From NCBI GenBank assembly GCA_034509425.1, contig JAVTVJ010000068.1, positions 62,001-126,000 on the forward strand: a stretch of 64,000 bases of DNA, written 5' to 3'. The notes beneath the pieces were generated by a model, which did no database searches, was not told the DNA's origin, and saw nothing but the letters and a program-made list of their open reading frames with translations. Shown piece after piece: positions 40,506 to 52,776 of this stretch. Numbering within the stretch: position 1 is the stretch's first letter; each line of letters begins with the position of its first letter. Origin of the DNA: Eopsaltria australis. Lineage: Eukaryota; Chordata; Aves; Passeriformes; Petroicidae. A program made the position numbers and the translations under genes.

Positions 40506-43500
40506 TCAGTAAATGCAAGGGCTCATTTTGCCCAGGGCAAAGTGCACAACATTGGGCAAACTGCAAACTGTTCTTAAGACAAAAACTGAGAAGAGGATGA
40601 ACATGAAGATTTGAAAGCTGAGAAAGAGGAGTAGTATGTAGTGCCTCGTGCAAATCTTGCTTGGTTTCCTCAAGAAAAAAATAATTTAGGATGTAGTTAA
40701 ACAGCAGATTCTTAGCTCACTGTTTACATTGCAAGTCTTTTGTCAACACCTATACAAGCTTTTGTATTCCCATAGGTGTTAACTGGTCAGCCATCTGACT
40801 GTTTCATTTCCTAGTAAGCAAAAGATACAAGAGAGGTCAGGAGTTGGTAAAATATTCAGAAGAACTTGGATTTTGTTTGATGTGTTTAGCTCTGATATTC
40901 TTTACTCAACACCTTTAATTGCTTACATTTAACCCACCCAACCCTGATGAACTCCTTCAAATAGTAGCTAATTAAAACAGTACAGTATGAGGGAACTCTT
41001 GTCATCCAGCTACATGAAGGCTCAAAAGCTTGTTTTAACATCCAAACCTTATGTAAACTGACATGACTCTAAAGCAAACAAGGAAGATCACTCCAGCAGC
41101 AGTGTTACTGGAGTAGAGTCAACCTTCAATTAAGAGAGAGCTGTCTTCTTTCTGGCATAAAGGGACAGTTCCATTGTTTCTGATGTTTCAAATGCCTTGA
41201 ACTACCAAAATACTCTGCAGCTAATTCATCTGAAGAACTGGATGTGTCTGGTTTGTTTCTTTTCTTCAGTCTAGGCAATCATCTCCTTTGAAGGCTAAGC
41301 AAAATAACCATACTAGTTGTTTTTGGTAGCTGGTTCAGTCCTGCTTTCAAGTTGTGTTGTCCCTTGGGGGCCAAGTTGTCCTTAATTTTTGCAAGCATGA
41401 TTAGATAATTTTACAGTCCAATAGATCCTGAGGATCATCATGTGAAAAGGATATGCTATGAACTTCACTCCCTTCCATTTTCTTTATAAACTCTTTTTTT
41501 GTTGTTTTCTTCAAACTAACAGCTGCAGAACAAAGTCAGCAGCTTACAATGCCATTTCTTAAAGGATGCTATTTTCCCCAACTTGTTCTTAAAAACACTA
41601 TTCATAGTATACAGACAATTTCAATCTTTTTCCTTTTATCATGCAAAACTAGTGAATAACTGAAACCTTCTCATCAGCATTTGCTGCTTGCAGGGTATCT
41701 CTTACAAACATGCTTCAGTGTGTGCTCAGCCTTTTCTTTCCAGAGTTGCTTTTATTTCCATTTATATTCTAGGGGGAAGAATAAATAATCTTCCTGATTC
41801 CAGGCAAGATTTACAACTGCTGTAATGCTTTGGGCCATCATTGCCACACTGCTGCAGGAAACTACAGTGGTGGTTCTCAGCATGCCTGAGCAGAATTAGT
41901 TCAATGTTAAATGCCATCAGCTTTTCTGATTTGCTTGAAGGGTCTGTCTTAAGTTAATATGGTTATTAACTGACTCAAGGTCAAAAGTAAAGATTTACTG
42001 AGATAACAAGAAGAACTTATTCAGCCACATTTTTTTTTTTCGTAGACTGTGACAGTTGGTAATAGAATTAATGAGTGGAGCTGGTGACTAAAGCCTTTTT
42101 CTAAATCATACTTTGAAGACTTCTTTTCTATCTAGCTTCAACTTGAAATTACAGTTAAGGTATTCTAACGTTTTAACTTACATGTTATTAAATATAAAAA
42201 TAATTAGTAAAGCCTGGAAGACCTTCTCTCTAAAAGTGGGTATGTGAAGTGTTCAGTTAAAGAATAAACTAAAACACTACAGCCATGTAATGAGTTTTGT
42301 TAAAAATGGAGAGAATTTACATGGTTGCCTTTTTATTTTCTCTTGCTTCAAGTAGGGGCATGGAAAGCAATGTACACATGCCAGTATGCATACTTGAAGT
42401 CTCTGTGAATACTTCCAACAATTATTTCCTTCAAATATGTGCTGCATTCAAAAATAGTGTTAATCTTTAGAGAGTACAACTTAAGGCTGTTTAATTACAG
42501 GACTGGTTTTGAGTTTTAGCTGTAAAAAAAGTTTTAACTGCAGGAAATTCAGAGAAGCAATTGAATTGCTCATAAATTTGACATGCTGGCAGCTCTGCTG
42601 CTCAGTCAGAGGACTTTTTTCTGAGTCTTTAAGAATTGAAAATGTCTGCTTGCCTTCTTATATTTTAGTCACTTTAGTTTTATGCCTTGTCCAGTAAGAG
42701 AAATAGTCTTACAGTAAACAGAAAGGAATTGAATTAGTCTGCCTGATGATTTAACTTAAAACATAAAAGCAGCTTCTTAAATCATAGTTCTTCTCTCTTG
42801 AAGCCTCCTGTTCGGCTTACATAAAAAGAACTACAAGAGTCCACATCTCTTATATTTAATTTAAGGAAAATATACAAGCACTTTATTCAGGCTCATTTTG
42901 ATCCTGTCCATTATTCATCAGACAATTCAATGACTATTATCTGTCAGAGAAATCTCAGTAATAAGAAAGAAAGCACTGAGTTAGGAAACCATCATCTTTT
43001 TGTCCTGCTGTGTAGAAGAAGATTTTTCTTGTTACATTATTTATATAAAAAGCCATCTAGAAGGTGTGTCAGGTGTTGTGGGGAGAAGAACCTGCAGAGT
43101 ACACTAAATCTTAACCTGTTCCTCCGCTTAAAAAATAACAATTTAAGAATGCTTCAATGCAACTGCTGGTGTTACCAAATTCACCTGTCATGGGGTCAGG
43201 CTCAGCTGTTCACATGGTTGCAAATCCAAGCTGCACTTTCCTAAATGGCGTGTTCTCCAATCCCATTGTTTTTAATGGAATTTACCAAAACAAGTTTACT
43301 TGTAATCTGAGAATACACTGAAACCTGAGGGCTGAAGCAGCTAAAACAGTTGATTTCTTTCCCATATATCTCTGCAAGTGAGACAGAAGTAGTCTGTAGT
43401 TGCTGGTCGTAGAGAAAGCTCCGTGAGAGAGTTTTATGATCCAATGGCTTGTTCATAAGTGATCCATGCTGTAGGTCTAACAGAGGGACTATTGACACTG

Positions 43501-44221
43501 TCTTTGTGCTTGTGAGCATTTTACTTGTTTCCCATATCTGTGATCACAAAATCTGGAAACTCCTGTGTTGACTTCAGTCCTAGTATAAGGATTAAAAGAA
43601 ACCCTTTACTGTTTAAACATGGGACAGCCTTAAATATACAGCACTAATTTGCAGTGAATACTCATTATATTTTATATATGTTTAAAGAGTATAAGAGACA
43701 CTCTAAAAAAGTAGTGTTTAATTTATTCTTGTATTCATGAACACATCAAGCTGATGAGCAGTGGAATGTGGAATTGCCTGTGCATAAAGACGAGCATAGG
43801 GTCTTTGGCAAAGGACATTAGAGTAATGCAAGTTAACTCCTTAGGCTTTTTGTGTTTAATGAAGACTGTGTAAAGCCTGGAACTCTGTAATTCTGTGCCT
43901 AAAATCATGGCTTGTTTTTAAAACTTCAGTATTCAAACTTGTCAGTTTGGATTCTCATCCTACTTTGTTCCTTGTGTTAATCCTTTCATAACCTGCATTA
44001 CATGTAGTTATTAGTTGTTCTTACTGTTGCTATTATTACAAGTTTACTGCTTGCTTCATTCTAAATCAAGCCACTAATAACAAGATAAGGCTCTTGATAA
44101 ATTCCTTGTTGCAGTGTCTACTGAAGATACAGCTTGGACAATAGTCACTTAGGCTTATACTATGACACTACCCTGTCCATGCTGTGCCAAAATATACATA
44201 CAACATTTACAATAAAACTAA

Positions 44222-44495
44222 GAGCAGAAACTGAAACACAAGAGGTTCCCTTTGAACATCAGGAAGCATGTTTTTACTGTGAGGATGACTGAGCACTGCA
44301 GTGATTTGCAGTGATTGCAGAGCCCCAGAGAGACTGGGGAGTCCTTGTTCTTGGAGGTTCTCTCTCTACACGTTCCTATTCCTGGGCAGGCTCTGATGGC
44401 CCTGCTCGAGCAGCACAGTTGGACCAAAGGACCTTCAGAGCTTCCTTTACACAGACTGCTTCCAACCTCAACCATCCCTCTGTGAACTGTCACTC
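44222..44495 (+). mobile_element. CR1 LINE 3' end, sense, 5'-truncated
   Basis: The segment follows the CR1 3' region in order: AACTGAAACACAAGAGGTTCC, CATCAGGAAGCATG-TTTTACTGTGAGG, TGACTGAGCACTG, a GAGAGACTGGGGAGTCC-TTGGAGGTTC block, CTGATGGCCCTGCTCGAGCAG, GTTGGACCAAAGGACCTTCAGAG and CTTCCAACCTCAACCAT. The octamer tail is decayed to CCCTCTGTGAACTGTC. It is 5'-truncated, as is usual for CR1, and has no intact reverse transcriptase frame. Its divergence and small indels show an old insertion. It is one of the two clearest signs of an avian-type genome. Confidence 0.9.
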
Positions 44496-45306
44496 ACAAC
44501 TTCTTAAAAACACAACCCTTGGCTATCTGGATCACTTTGCATGAAAATAGCAGGGAAAAGGAAAGCTTTTCCTCTTTACTGCTACTGCACTACTGCTGCA
44601 GACCTGGCACAATTGCTGTAGAGCAGTGGGGGTAAGTCCAGAAAGAACGAACCCTGAGCTGGCTGGAGAACTGCTTCTCTGTGCTACTGGGTCTGAGGAC
44701 TCCATCAGTGTAAATTTTAACCAGTTGAGGACTGGCCTCTGAATGATACAACTAATCAACTTAAAATTCTTGTGATGATATCACTGTGTAGCATTTGAGG
44801 AAGACCATCTTTTCAGGGGAAAGCAGAGCAAATAGAAGGAGTAGTTATTTTTTTCCATTTGCTCAGTGAGCTGCTCAGGTTTGCTAGTGGTTAATTCAAG
44901 GGAGATAGCAGAATGTGGGAGATCCTGAGTCTTGGGCCCTTTTGTCAAAGGACGGACCTTTTTGATTCAAACTGATGAGAGTAATTTCATTAAGGTGTTG
45001 TTCTGGTGTTGGAGTAAAATATTAAAGTGAGTAAATGAAGTTAGGAAAAAATTGAATGGAAGAACAATTAAAGTAGGCGCCCTTGGTATCCTGTTCACAT
45101 TGTTTTACTTGTATATTTGATAACCATAATTTAAAACTTGCCATTAATGCCTGGAAGAAGCTTGCAAGTGTCACATAACACTGGCTGAAACAAGCAGCTC
45201 CCCATTTGCTGCTGAGTTACCATTAAAAAGAAAATAGAATTCCCTTTTTGTACATAGAGTGATTTTTAGCCATTTCTGTGCCTGCCACCGTGGTCTAGGA
45301 GTGTAG

Positions 45307-45331
45307 TTTAGAGTGAAGGCATCACTCTAAA
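45307..45331. repeat. Perfect 10-bp stem, 5-nt loop hairpin
   Basis: TTTAGAGTGA at 45307-45316 and TCACTCTAAA at 45322-45331 are exact complements around AGGCA. The surrounding 45040-45420 is free of recognisable repeats. The hairpin is too short for a microRNA precursor and lacks flanking pairing. Confidence 0.8.
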
Positions 45332-47444
45332 TCACTTAATGGTATTGGAATTAAAATATGCAGTCAAATTTACAAGCCTAGGAATGAATTTTCTGGAAGC
45401 ACTTTATGCTGCATTGAGGATGTAATTATTGATTCCCCATGCAGTTTATTAGGCTCCTCCACCCCACCCCCTGCTTTCACACAGATGGTGTTGCAAATCA
45501 CCTCTCAATGGTCACCTGCTTGAAAGGAAAGTTTCATATGCAAAGTGCTGTTCTTTGTTTAGTCATGATAGCTTGCAAGATATAAAACGAGGAAGCTATT
45601 TAAATTCGTTGTTACAGCACTTGGGCTGGGTACACAAGATTAAATAAAAAGAAAATTAGGAAGCAGATGCTTGTGGCTTAACAGAAGAATTGAGCTAAAA
45701 GATACTCTGCATTACTGCTGGATAGGAGTAATTTTACTAAGGCAGCTGTTTCTTTAATCAGGAAAAACACCAACCTCTTAAGATGACATCCAGATGTTTT
45801 CTGTATCACTGCACAATGTAATGAGTTTCCATTGTGTATGCTGTATTTTTAATTTCAATTGCATTCGCTTGCATCCAATATACTTTCAAATACATGTATC
45901 ATCTTCCTGAACTGTGGAAGACCTGACTACTAAATACGTGACATATTCTGTGCTCTTGACATCCTTGCCTGGTGTTAGTCTACGAATCGCTTCTAGGACT
46001 GGCAGTGTCTCTCTCCAGCATCCAAATATATGAATATTGGACTTCCACAGGTTGGAGAGGGCTTATTTTGCTGGGGACAGAGGGGCCTTGGGAAAGAGTT
46101 TTTTAGTACTAGTGTCTGTTCATACCTTAGTTGTATAGTTGTATGGTGTCTCTTAGAGTGCTGCCTGTTGTTCAAAGCAGGACATACCATACTGTTAATT
46201 CATATAGAGCGGGTTAAAATCCTCTTATGTGGATATTGTGTAAAAACAGAGATTTAAAACTTCCACTAGCTCTTAGATGTGGGCTCAGTCCTCCATCATG
46301 GCTGCCAACACTTTCAAAGCCTGCTAGCATGCCATCTGTCCTTGCTTGAAACAAATGCTTTATTTGACTGGAGACCTACAGTTCCAGGCTTTCTATTGTT
46401 GATATCTTTGATACTGATTTGCTGACACTGAACTGTTTCATAATTTATGTATTTGGAGTGCTTGGGTATTTCAGAGTATTAAGATTTGAGCACAGTTCTT
46501 GCAGGTGTGAGTCTTGTTACCTGTATTTTGGGCCTTGGGAGGCAGTTGCCAGTGCTCAGTTAATCTGTACATGTGCAGTAAATCCAACTCGTTACTCTTT
46601 GTGCGTGCTGCTTATCGCACCTCTTGAAAAATTAAAGCTGCCCTGAGTCTGGGGTGAGGAATTCTCAAAGGCTTTTGTAAGTAACAAATTCCCTTTGTTA
46701 TTACAGGCAATCATTGCAGTTTGTTTACTGTATTCATCACCACCTTTTCTTGAATTATTGCAGCAGGGATGTTATTAAATGGTTGGTTCATAAGCTTTTC
46801 ACTGCTAGTGGGTTGTAGCTAAGCTTCTAATTGTTCGAGTATACAGAAGCTTTAAAAAAACTTGTGCTTTTTGACGTTAGTAGATAAATGAGCAGTTGCT
46901 TTTTCTCCTGTGGTCTAAAAGTTCTTCCTCTTAAATAGTTCTTGGAGTTTGTCTCTGTAAGCAATCCTAAATACACACGAATAGTACAAAAGAAAATAAC
47001 CAAATATAACAGGAACAAAGTCTTCCTTTATGATTTTTTTTTTTAATTCTGCAGTTATCTAACTATTGCTGTCTTGCTTTTAAAGTTTTAAAGTGCAAAT
47101 CAGATGTGGAAAACTTACTATCCATTACTATTTCTTTGCTTTAAGCCTTGCACTCTTTTTGACAGTTTATGCCATTTATTACTGGCCTTCCTAAAATAAG
47201 ATTTTCAAACACAGTATATCTACTTAGAAATTCTTTAGTTAAAAAATAACTGAAGTAATTATATATATTAGCTATTGCTGATAACTTGAGAGGTTTTGTG
47301 CTTTTTGCTATGTGCATTTGAATGAAATCTGGAAATCTCTCTCTAATCCAGTTACTTCCGTTTGATTAAGTTCTCTACAATCTTTTCCACAGAGGGGATA
47401 CTCTTCATGGTACTATGCGACTTCTTTGGTACAGTAGTCAGCTA

Positions 47445-47468
47445 GGAAAGAAAATTAATTTTCTTTCC
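47445..47468. repeat. 24-bp perfect palindrome
   Basis: The left half GGAAAGAAAATT is followed at once by its exact reverse complement, AATTTTCTTTCC. There is no spacer. G/C pairs at the outer ends and in the middle of each arm make it less trivial than an AT-only palindrome. Possible readings are a cruciform-prone site, a dimer-binding site or the joined ends of a tiny element. Confidence 0.92.
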
Positions 47469-47554
47469 ACCAGTGAAACCATAACAAAAAAAGGCTAATT
47501 GAATAAAAGAAGGGATTTTATTGATTATTTTCTATTTTATTCCTTTTAAAAAAA

Positions 47555-47586
47555 TCTAATCTAATTTATGTCTAATCTAATTTATG
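47555..47586. repeat. 16-bp perfect tandem duplication
   Basis: TCTAATCTAATTTATG occurs twice head to tail. It also carries an inner TCTAA repeat. It is probably a replication-slippage product. Confidence 0.95.
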
Positions 47587-48690
47587 CAATAAGCAGTTTT
47601 TTTGAGTGAACTTTCTTCTACAAGCTGGTGACCAGCATACTGGACTATTCTGGAAAGGGCAGTACAAATCTAAAAGCTTACTCATGTTTCTAATTTCCTC
47701 AAGTTGTGAAAAAGACACGTGCTATTCTAGCATTTTGCAGGTGAGGGGTTGCTCACCAATACCACAAGCTGCCTGAATCTCTCCACTAAGTCATTTGCAT
47801 ATTTCTACAATCACTGCTTTCAAAAGCTGGAAACTTATGTACACCTTCCTGAATTCCCATGTTATCTTGGGTTCCAAGAGCTTTCACAAGGTTTGTGTTC
47901 TCTGATGCTGGCACAGATGTGTCAAATAGAAGCTTTGGATTCCTGTTCCTTAGGTCTCATTATAAATACTACCCTGTGGTTGTTTCAGCCTTAGATTGGT
48001 ATAGAAAGCCCTATTTTACCACAGGATCTGTATTTTCCAGGCAGTCTCTGCTGAAAGCCATTTGTCTTTTAACACCTTCCAGCCCAGCACTGCATGATGG
48101 CAGATGCTGGGAAAGATTGTGGGAATGGCTGCTTGTTGTCTTTATTTTTAAATGAGACATTCCTCCTGCTTTGTTCAGCTGTGATACTGTTAATATGTGT
48201 GAAGAAGAGAACTGTATGAAAATTAATGCTGCTCTGAGAATTTTAGTGACAGGGAAACCTCAGAGATCATTTCCAAATTAGGTGTTTGAGTGTAAGGATG
48301 TGGCTAAGGGTGGACTTGGCTTGGCTTGTACAGGAAGTGGGGGTATCCTTAGGGTGTGTAGTGGAGCAGCTCCCCATTGCCTCTGTAGGGAAACTTCTCA
48401 CATCCAGCAAAGCTCCAGCTTGGTGCAATCCCAGGAGAGCCAGGTGTCCTTCACTCAGCCATCAGCAACCCCCTGGTCTTGGGGACTGAGGGGAGGCTTA
48501 TCAGCTTTGAGCAGAGTTGGAAAGATGGGCAAAGGTGCTTTGGGTTTGACCTTAGACTTGCACACTGGAAAACCTTCCCAAAACTCAGAATGGTGAAGAG
48601 CGTGATGCTGACTGGTGTCGGCGTGTGCCATTGTGTGGATCAGCTCTGCCTACTGTAGGTGTAGCCTCAAGTGGAGCCACTTGTTTTGAA

Positions 48691-48712
48691 TGCACTGTCC
48701 CTGCACTGTCCC
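48691..48712. repeat. 11-bp perfect tandem duplication
   Basis: TGCACTGTCCC occurs twice head to tail in a locally GC-richer stretch. No role is suggested. Confidence 0.85.
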
Positions 48713-51700
48713 CCTCTTCCGTATCCTCGTAGGAAGACTTGAGATTGCATGCAGTCCTAGGCTGGAGATGGGCACTTGTTGGTGTAACGTTTCACATACT
48801 CAGGTCCAGCAGGACCAGGGCTGGCCCAGAGCTAGGGAATTGGTCTTGAACAAAGTCTGTTTCCTGGAAAAAATGCTCAAAACACACTCTTGACACTTGT
48901 GGATCTAGATGTATGAAACTACTTCTACAGATGTGAAAGTCCTGTTTGAAGGCCATTTGGCTTCTTCTGTTGGCACTGATGATCACGCTGATGTGACTCA
49001 TTAGAGTGCTTGTTTCCAGAAATGTTATTAATTGTCTCCTCACCTTTTAGCACAGAATATTCATAAATGACTTAAACTCAGCTGGAAGTGAGGACTGAAA
49101 AAAATAAAACTCACAGCCACCTGCTAGTGTCAAGGTGACAGTAATTGTAAAAGCACTACTTGCTGATGAATTAATGCCAGCATCTGGGTAATTTATCCAG
49201 CTGTCATAAACACAGAAACTGTGTTATAGGAATAGGTTTCAAATAATGTGGCACTTAGGTGTGGTATCACTTGGTATTGCAGATAGTTGCAGAGTTCAGC
49301 TTACACTATTTCAAGTATTCTGTTATGTCAGGTGGAGTACCACAATTTTTGTTGCATTTCTAGTCTTTCATTGTCAAAATAAAACAAATGTAGATAAAGC
49401 AAGAATCCTGGATTGTCTTTCAGTGAAGAAGGTATTGAAACAAGTTGTTCTGAGAGAGTTCTTTTTTGTTGGCAGATCACTTTGAACCCAAATCAACATT
49501 TGTTATGCTGAGAGGATTTCTATTCAGTGTTCTGAAGAGCAGGAAAGTGGCCTGTCCCTGTTCATTTTTCTGCTCTCGTTTTCTGCTTTTGCACTGAAAT
49601 ATTCATTCCTTACCCTACTGGGAAAGGCAGTCAGGTACAGGAAAGAAAGCAATAAATCATACTTAGGGACTTGTCAGTTTTTATCTGTAAATTGAAAAAC
49701 AAAAATGAGAAATGCTTAATTTGATAGAATTAGAAAGGTTGAGAAAATGTCTTTGTCAATTGAAAAAAAAAGATTAAAATATAGTATTGCTTCCTTTGGT
49801 GTTAAAATTTAACTTTGGGTTTCCTTCTGATGGAGAACTTCTTAAGGCAGTATTCTGGCTGTTCTTTAATTTATGATGCTGCACCATGTTACGCTTTTTT
49901 TAAAATTAGACGTGCCACATACGCAATTCTAATATATTTGTTTCCTGTGCTTGCTTTTCTTCCTGATTAGCAATAGCAATTAAAACTACAATGAGGTAAT
50001 CTGACATTTTCAAAGGGATTTGTCATTCCAGCCAGAGGAAACATTTTTGTTTATCCAGAGGAGATAACATTCTTGCACTATAATGAAAGCCAGTGCTCAC
50101 CAGACGACAGGTCTGGTCTTTGCCCTGCAGTTGCATCTTTGCAGGCAGAGCCTTGCTTCTCTGTGGGAACAGTCTTTTCCTTAATGAGATTTGTTAATGG
50201 ACGGAAGAGTCTGCAAGATCTGATTGATTGTGGCATTGGGTGTTCTAACATGAGCATCCCAGTTCTGGGTGTGTAGTTAGTTTGTTCTCTCTTATGAAGA
50301 CCAAAAATACTTATATATATTTAAGAAATATTTAAGGCCATCTAATGAGTGAAAAAATAATGTATTGTTCCCTGGCTTGGTCTGTGTTGCCTGTGGAGTG
50401 AACAGACTGTAATAGGAAACACAAGTGTGTGCGGCAATGAGGTGGATTTCTTGTTTACCTACCAGTGCTTACTCAGATGTTCAAAGAATTGCTGGCTTGG
50501 AGTAATGGTGATTTGATGTGACTTTTGTGTTTGTAAGGGACTCAAGACTGGTAACACCAAGGACAATGAAGGTGCTGCTTTATTAGCCCTAAGCTTATTT
50601 TAACAATTCACAGCCTGCTAATATAAACAGAGATTGAAAGAGAAAGTGTAGTAACTCTGTCTTCTCTATAATCTACTGTATAATTATAGGAAGTATCTAA
50701 TTTGCTTTAGTGCTAATTTTGAATAGGTCTGCAGAGCGTGAAGGAATCTCTACTTATTTCATAGAGGAGTCCATCTTACACAGGACCTTCACACAGTAAG
50801 AATCAGCATTATGCTTTTAAGAAAGGTTAGTAACACCTTAAAAAGAGAATTATCTCACATCCAAAACCTGACTACTAGCAAAAATTCAGTTAAAGTGAAA
50901 TGCTTGAGAAAGCATTTTGTATCCTTCCCAGTTTCATAGTTGTAAATACTGATCATGTATTTCTGACTGGTTTCAATTATCATTTTCTTTCCTGAACCAC
51001 AGTGCTTCACTTAGAATAATTTTCTTTGTTGTAGCATGGTGTTTAGCTGAGTTTAATATCAGTGTAATTTTTAGTGGCTTCATTGCTCTTTAAAGGTAAT
51101 CATAGTACTTTGCTGTGAATCCTCAATTTAAAAGAAGGGATTGATGACAGTGTGGCTTACTCTGTGCACCACTTGGTAAAGGGACTGCTGATATGCCAGG
51201 TAAAACTCCACAGTCCCCCTTCTTTAAAAGTGTACTGTCTAGATATGATAGAGCATTAGAGAAAGTGAGGGAGGCCTCAGGAGTGCTTTGGAGACTTTTA
51301 TATTTGTAGGTAAATATTTAAACTAAGCATGGGGTGAAGGGTGGCTTCAGGTATGGGGCTGACAGCTTCTCCTAAGTCTGACCCAGTTGGAGTACTTCAT
51401 GTAAGTAATCTTTCATTACTGCTGGATGAGCATTCATGAGGAAAAGCAGGAAAGGTCCTCGAGGCTCTAAAGATAACCACTGGGATGGGAAATTTTGCTT
51501 TAGATGTTTTCCTTTATTATATATAATGTCTCTCATTTTTGTGCTCTGTCTTGCTTTGGTCTTCTTGGTAATGGCTGTCATAGTTTGTGTTTACCAAACA
51601 GTCACTTTACTGGGTGATAGTGGGGAAGGATTGGGGCTTGGCAAAAGTTGAAATCTGATTCAGAAGTAGAGATAGTAAGTAGAAGTTCCTATTGTTTATT

Positions 51701-52744
51701 TACTTTTATAACCCAAAAAAATATCTTACCCAGCACAATATCTATTTCTTGTCTAATAGTATACATTTCTGCAGAATAAAAATACAGTGAACATTGTGGA
51801 TGATGTGCAATAATTGAAGCACCTGCTTTTTTTTTCTTTTAATTGTCAAAGTTGCAAATTGAGAAATGAAGTGGTTCCTTTATTTATCTTCACCCTTTTA
51901 CCCTTGCTGAAAGAGTATAATTTTACTGCATGAGGCTACAATTTTTTGTGCTCAGTCATTCAGTGTTGTTGTATTCTTGTCATTCTTGTCTATGCTGTTC
52001 TCCTTCATAGACAGTGATTTAGCAGTCAGTTGTTCAGCCATGTTAAATTAGCCCTAGAGATAAAACTAGACAATGTCCATACCTGATTTTTATTTTTAAC
52101 TTTGGAAAAGGAAAGAAAATCTCTAGCGTGCATTAGTAATAACCTGTTGAAATTCTCATGTAAACAAGAATTGCATCTTCACCTCAGCACTTGTTTTAAA
52201 AGTGGATGATGGTTTAAAATTTTTTTTAATTCTTTTTTCTAATTTCTTGCTATAAAAATAGTTTACTGCGTTGGAAAAGGTGCATTTTGACAAGAAAGGA
52301 GTTAGAATGCCTGGCTTCACTGTGTGTTCTAATGTTGGTGTTCAGGGCACTGTTTTTATCAGGACTGAATTACATTTTCCTTCTATATCTATGTGTGGAA
52401 CAATACTTCCTTACTGCATTGTATCTCGTGTTCATTTTTTGATAGCCATTGTTTGTGACATTTCCATAAAGTAGGCAATTTTTATTTTGAGATAATTTGT
52501 GTTGTTTATTTATGAAATAAATACTGTAGAATTTAAAAAATATGTTAGAGTTGGTAGAAATATTCGAAAGTAAAGCATTATTGCTCTACATCAAATTGAG
52601 ATGCTAAAATGTCAAATTTTTGTCCAGAAGCAATTATTGTCAAATAGCTCATTCTGAGCTCACATGTAATCTTTTTAGTGATGAAGGATCATACAGCCTG
52701 CAAGGTACAGCAGGTACTGAGCCTTGCTGCCTTGCTGGGGTTAA

Positions 52745-52776
52745 GTGTGTGTGTGCATGTGTGTATGTGTGTGTTG
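52745..52776. repeat. Interrupted TG microsatellite
   Basis: TG repeats interrupted by CATG and TATG units. It is a common simple repeat and lies far from any exon. Confidence 0.9.
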
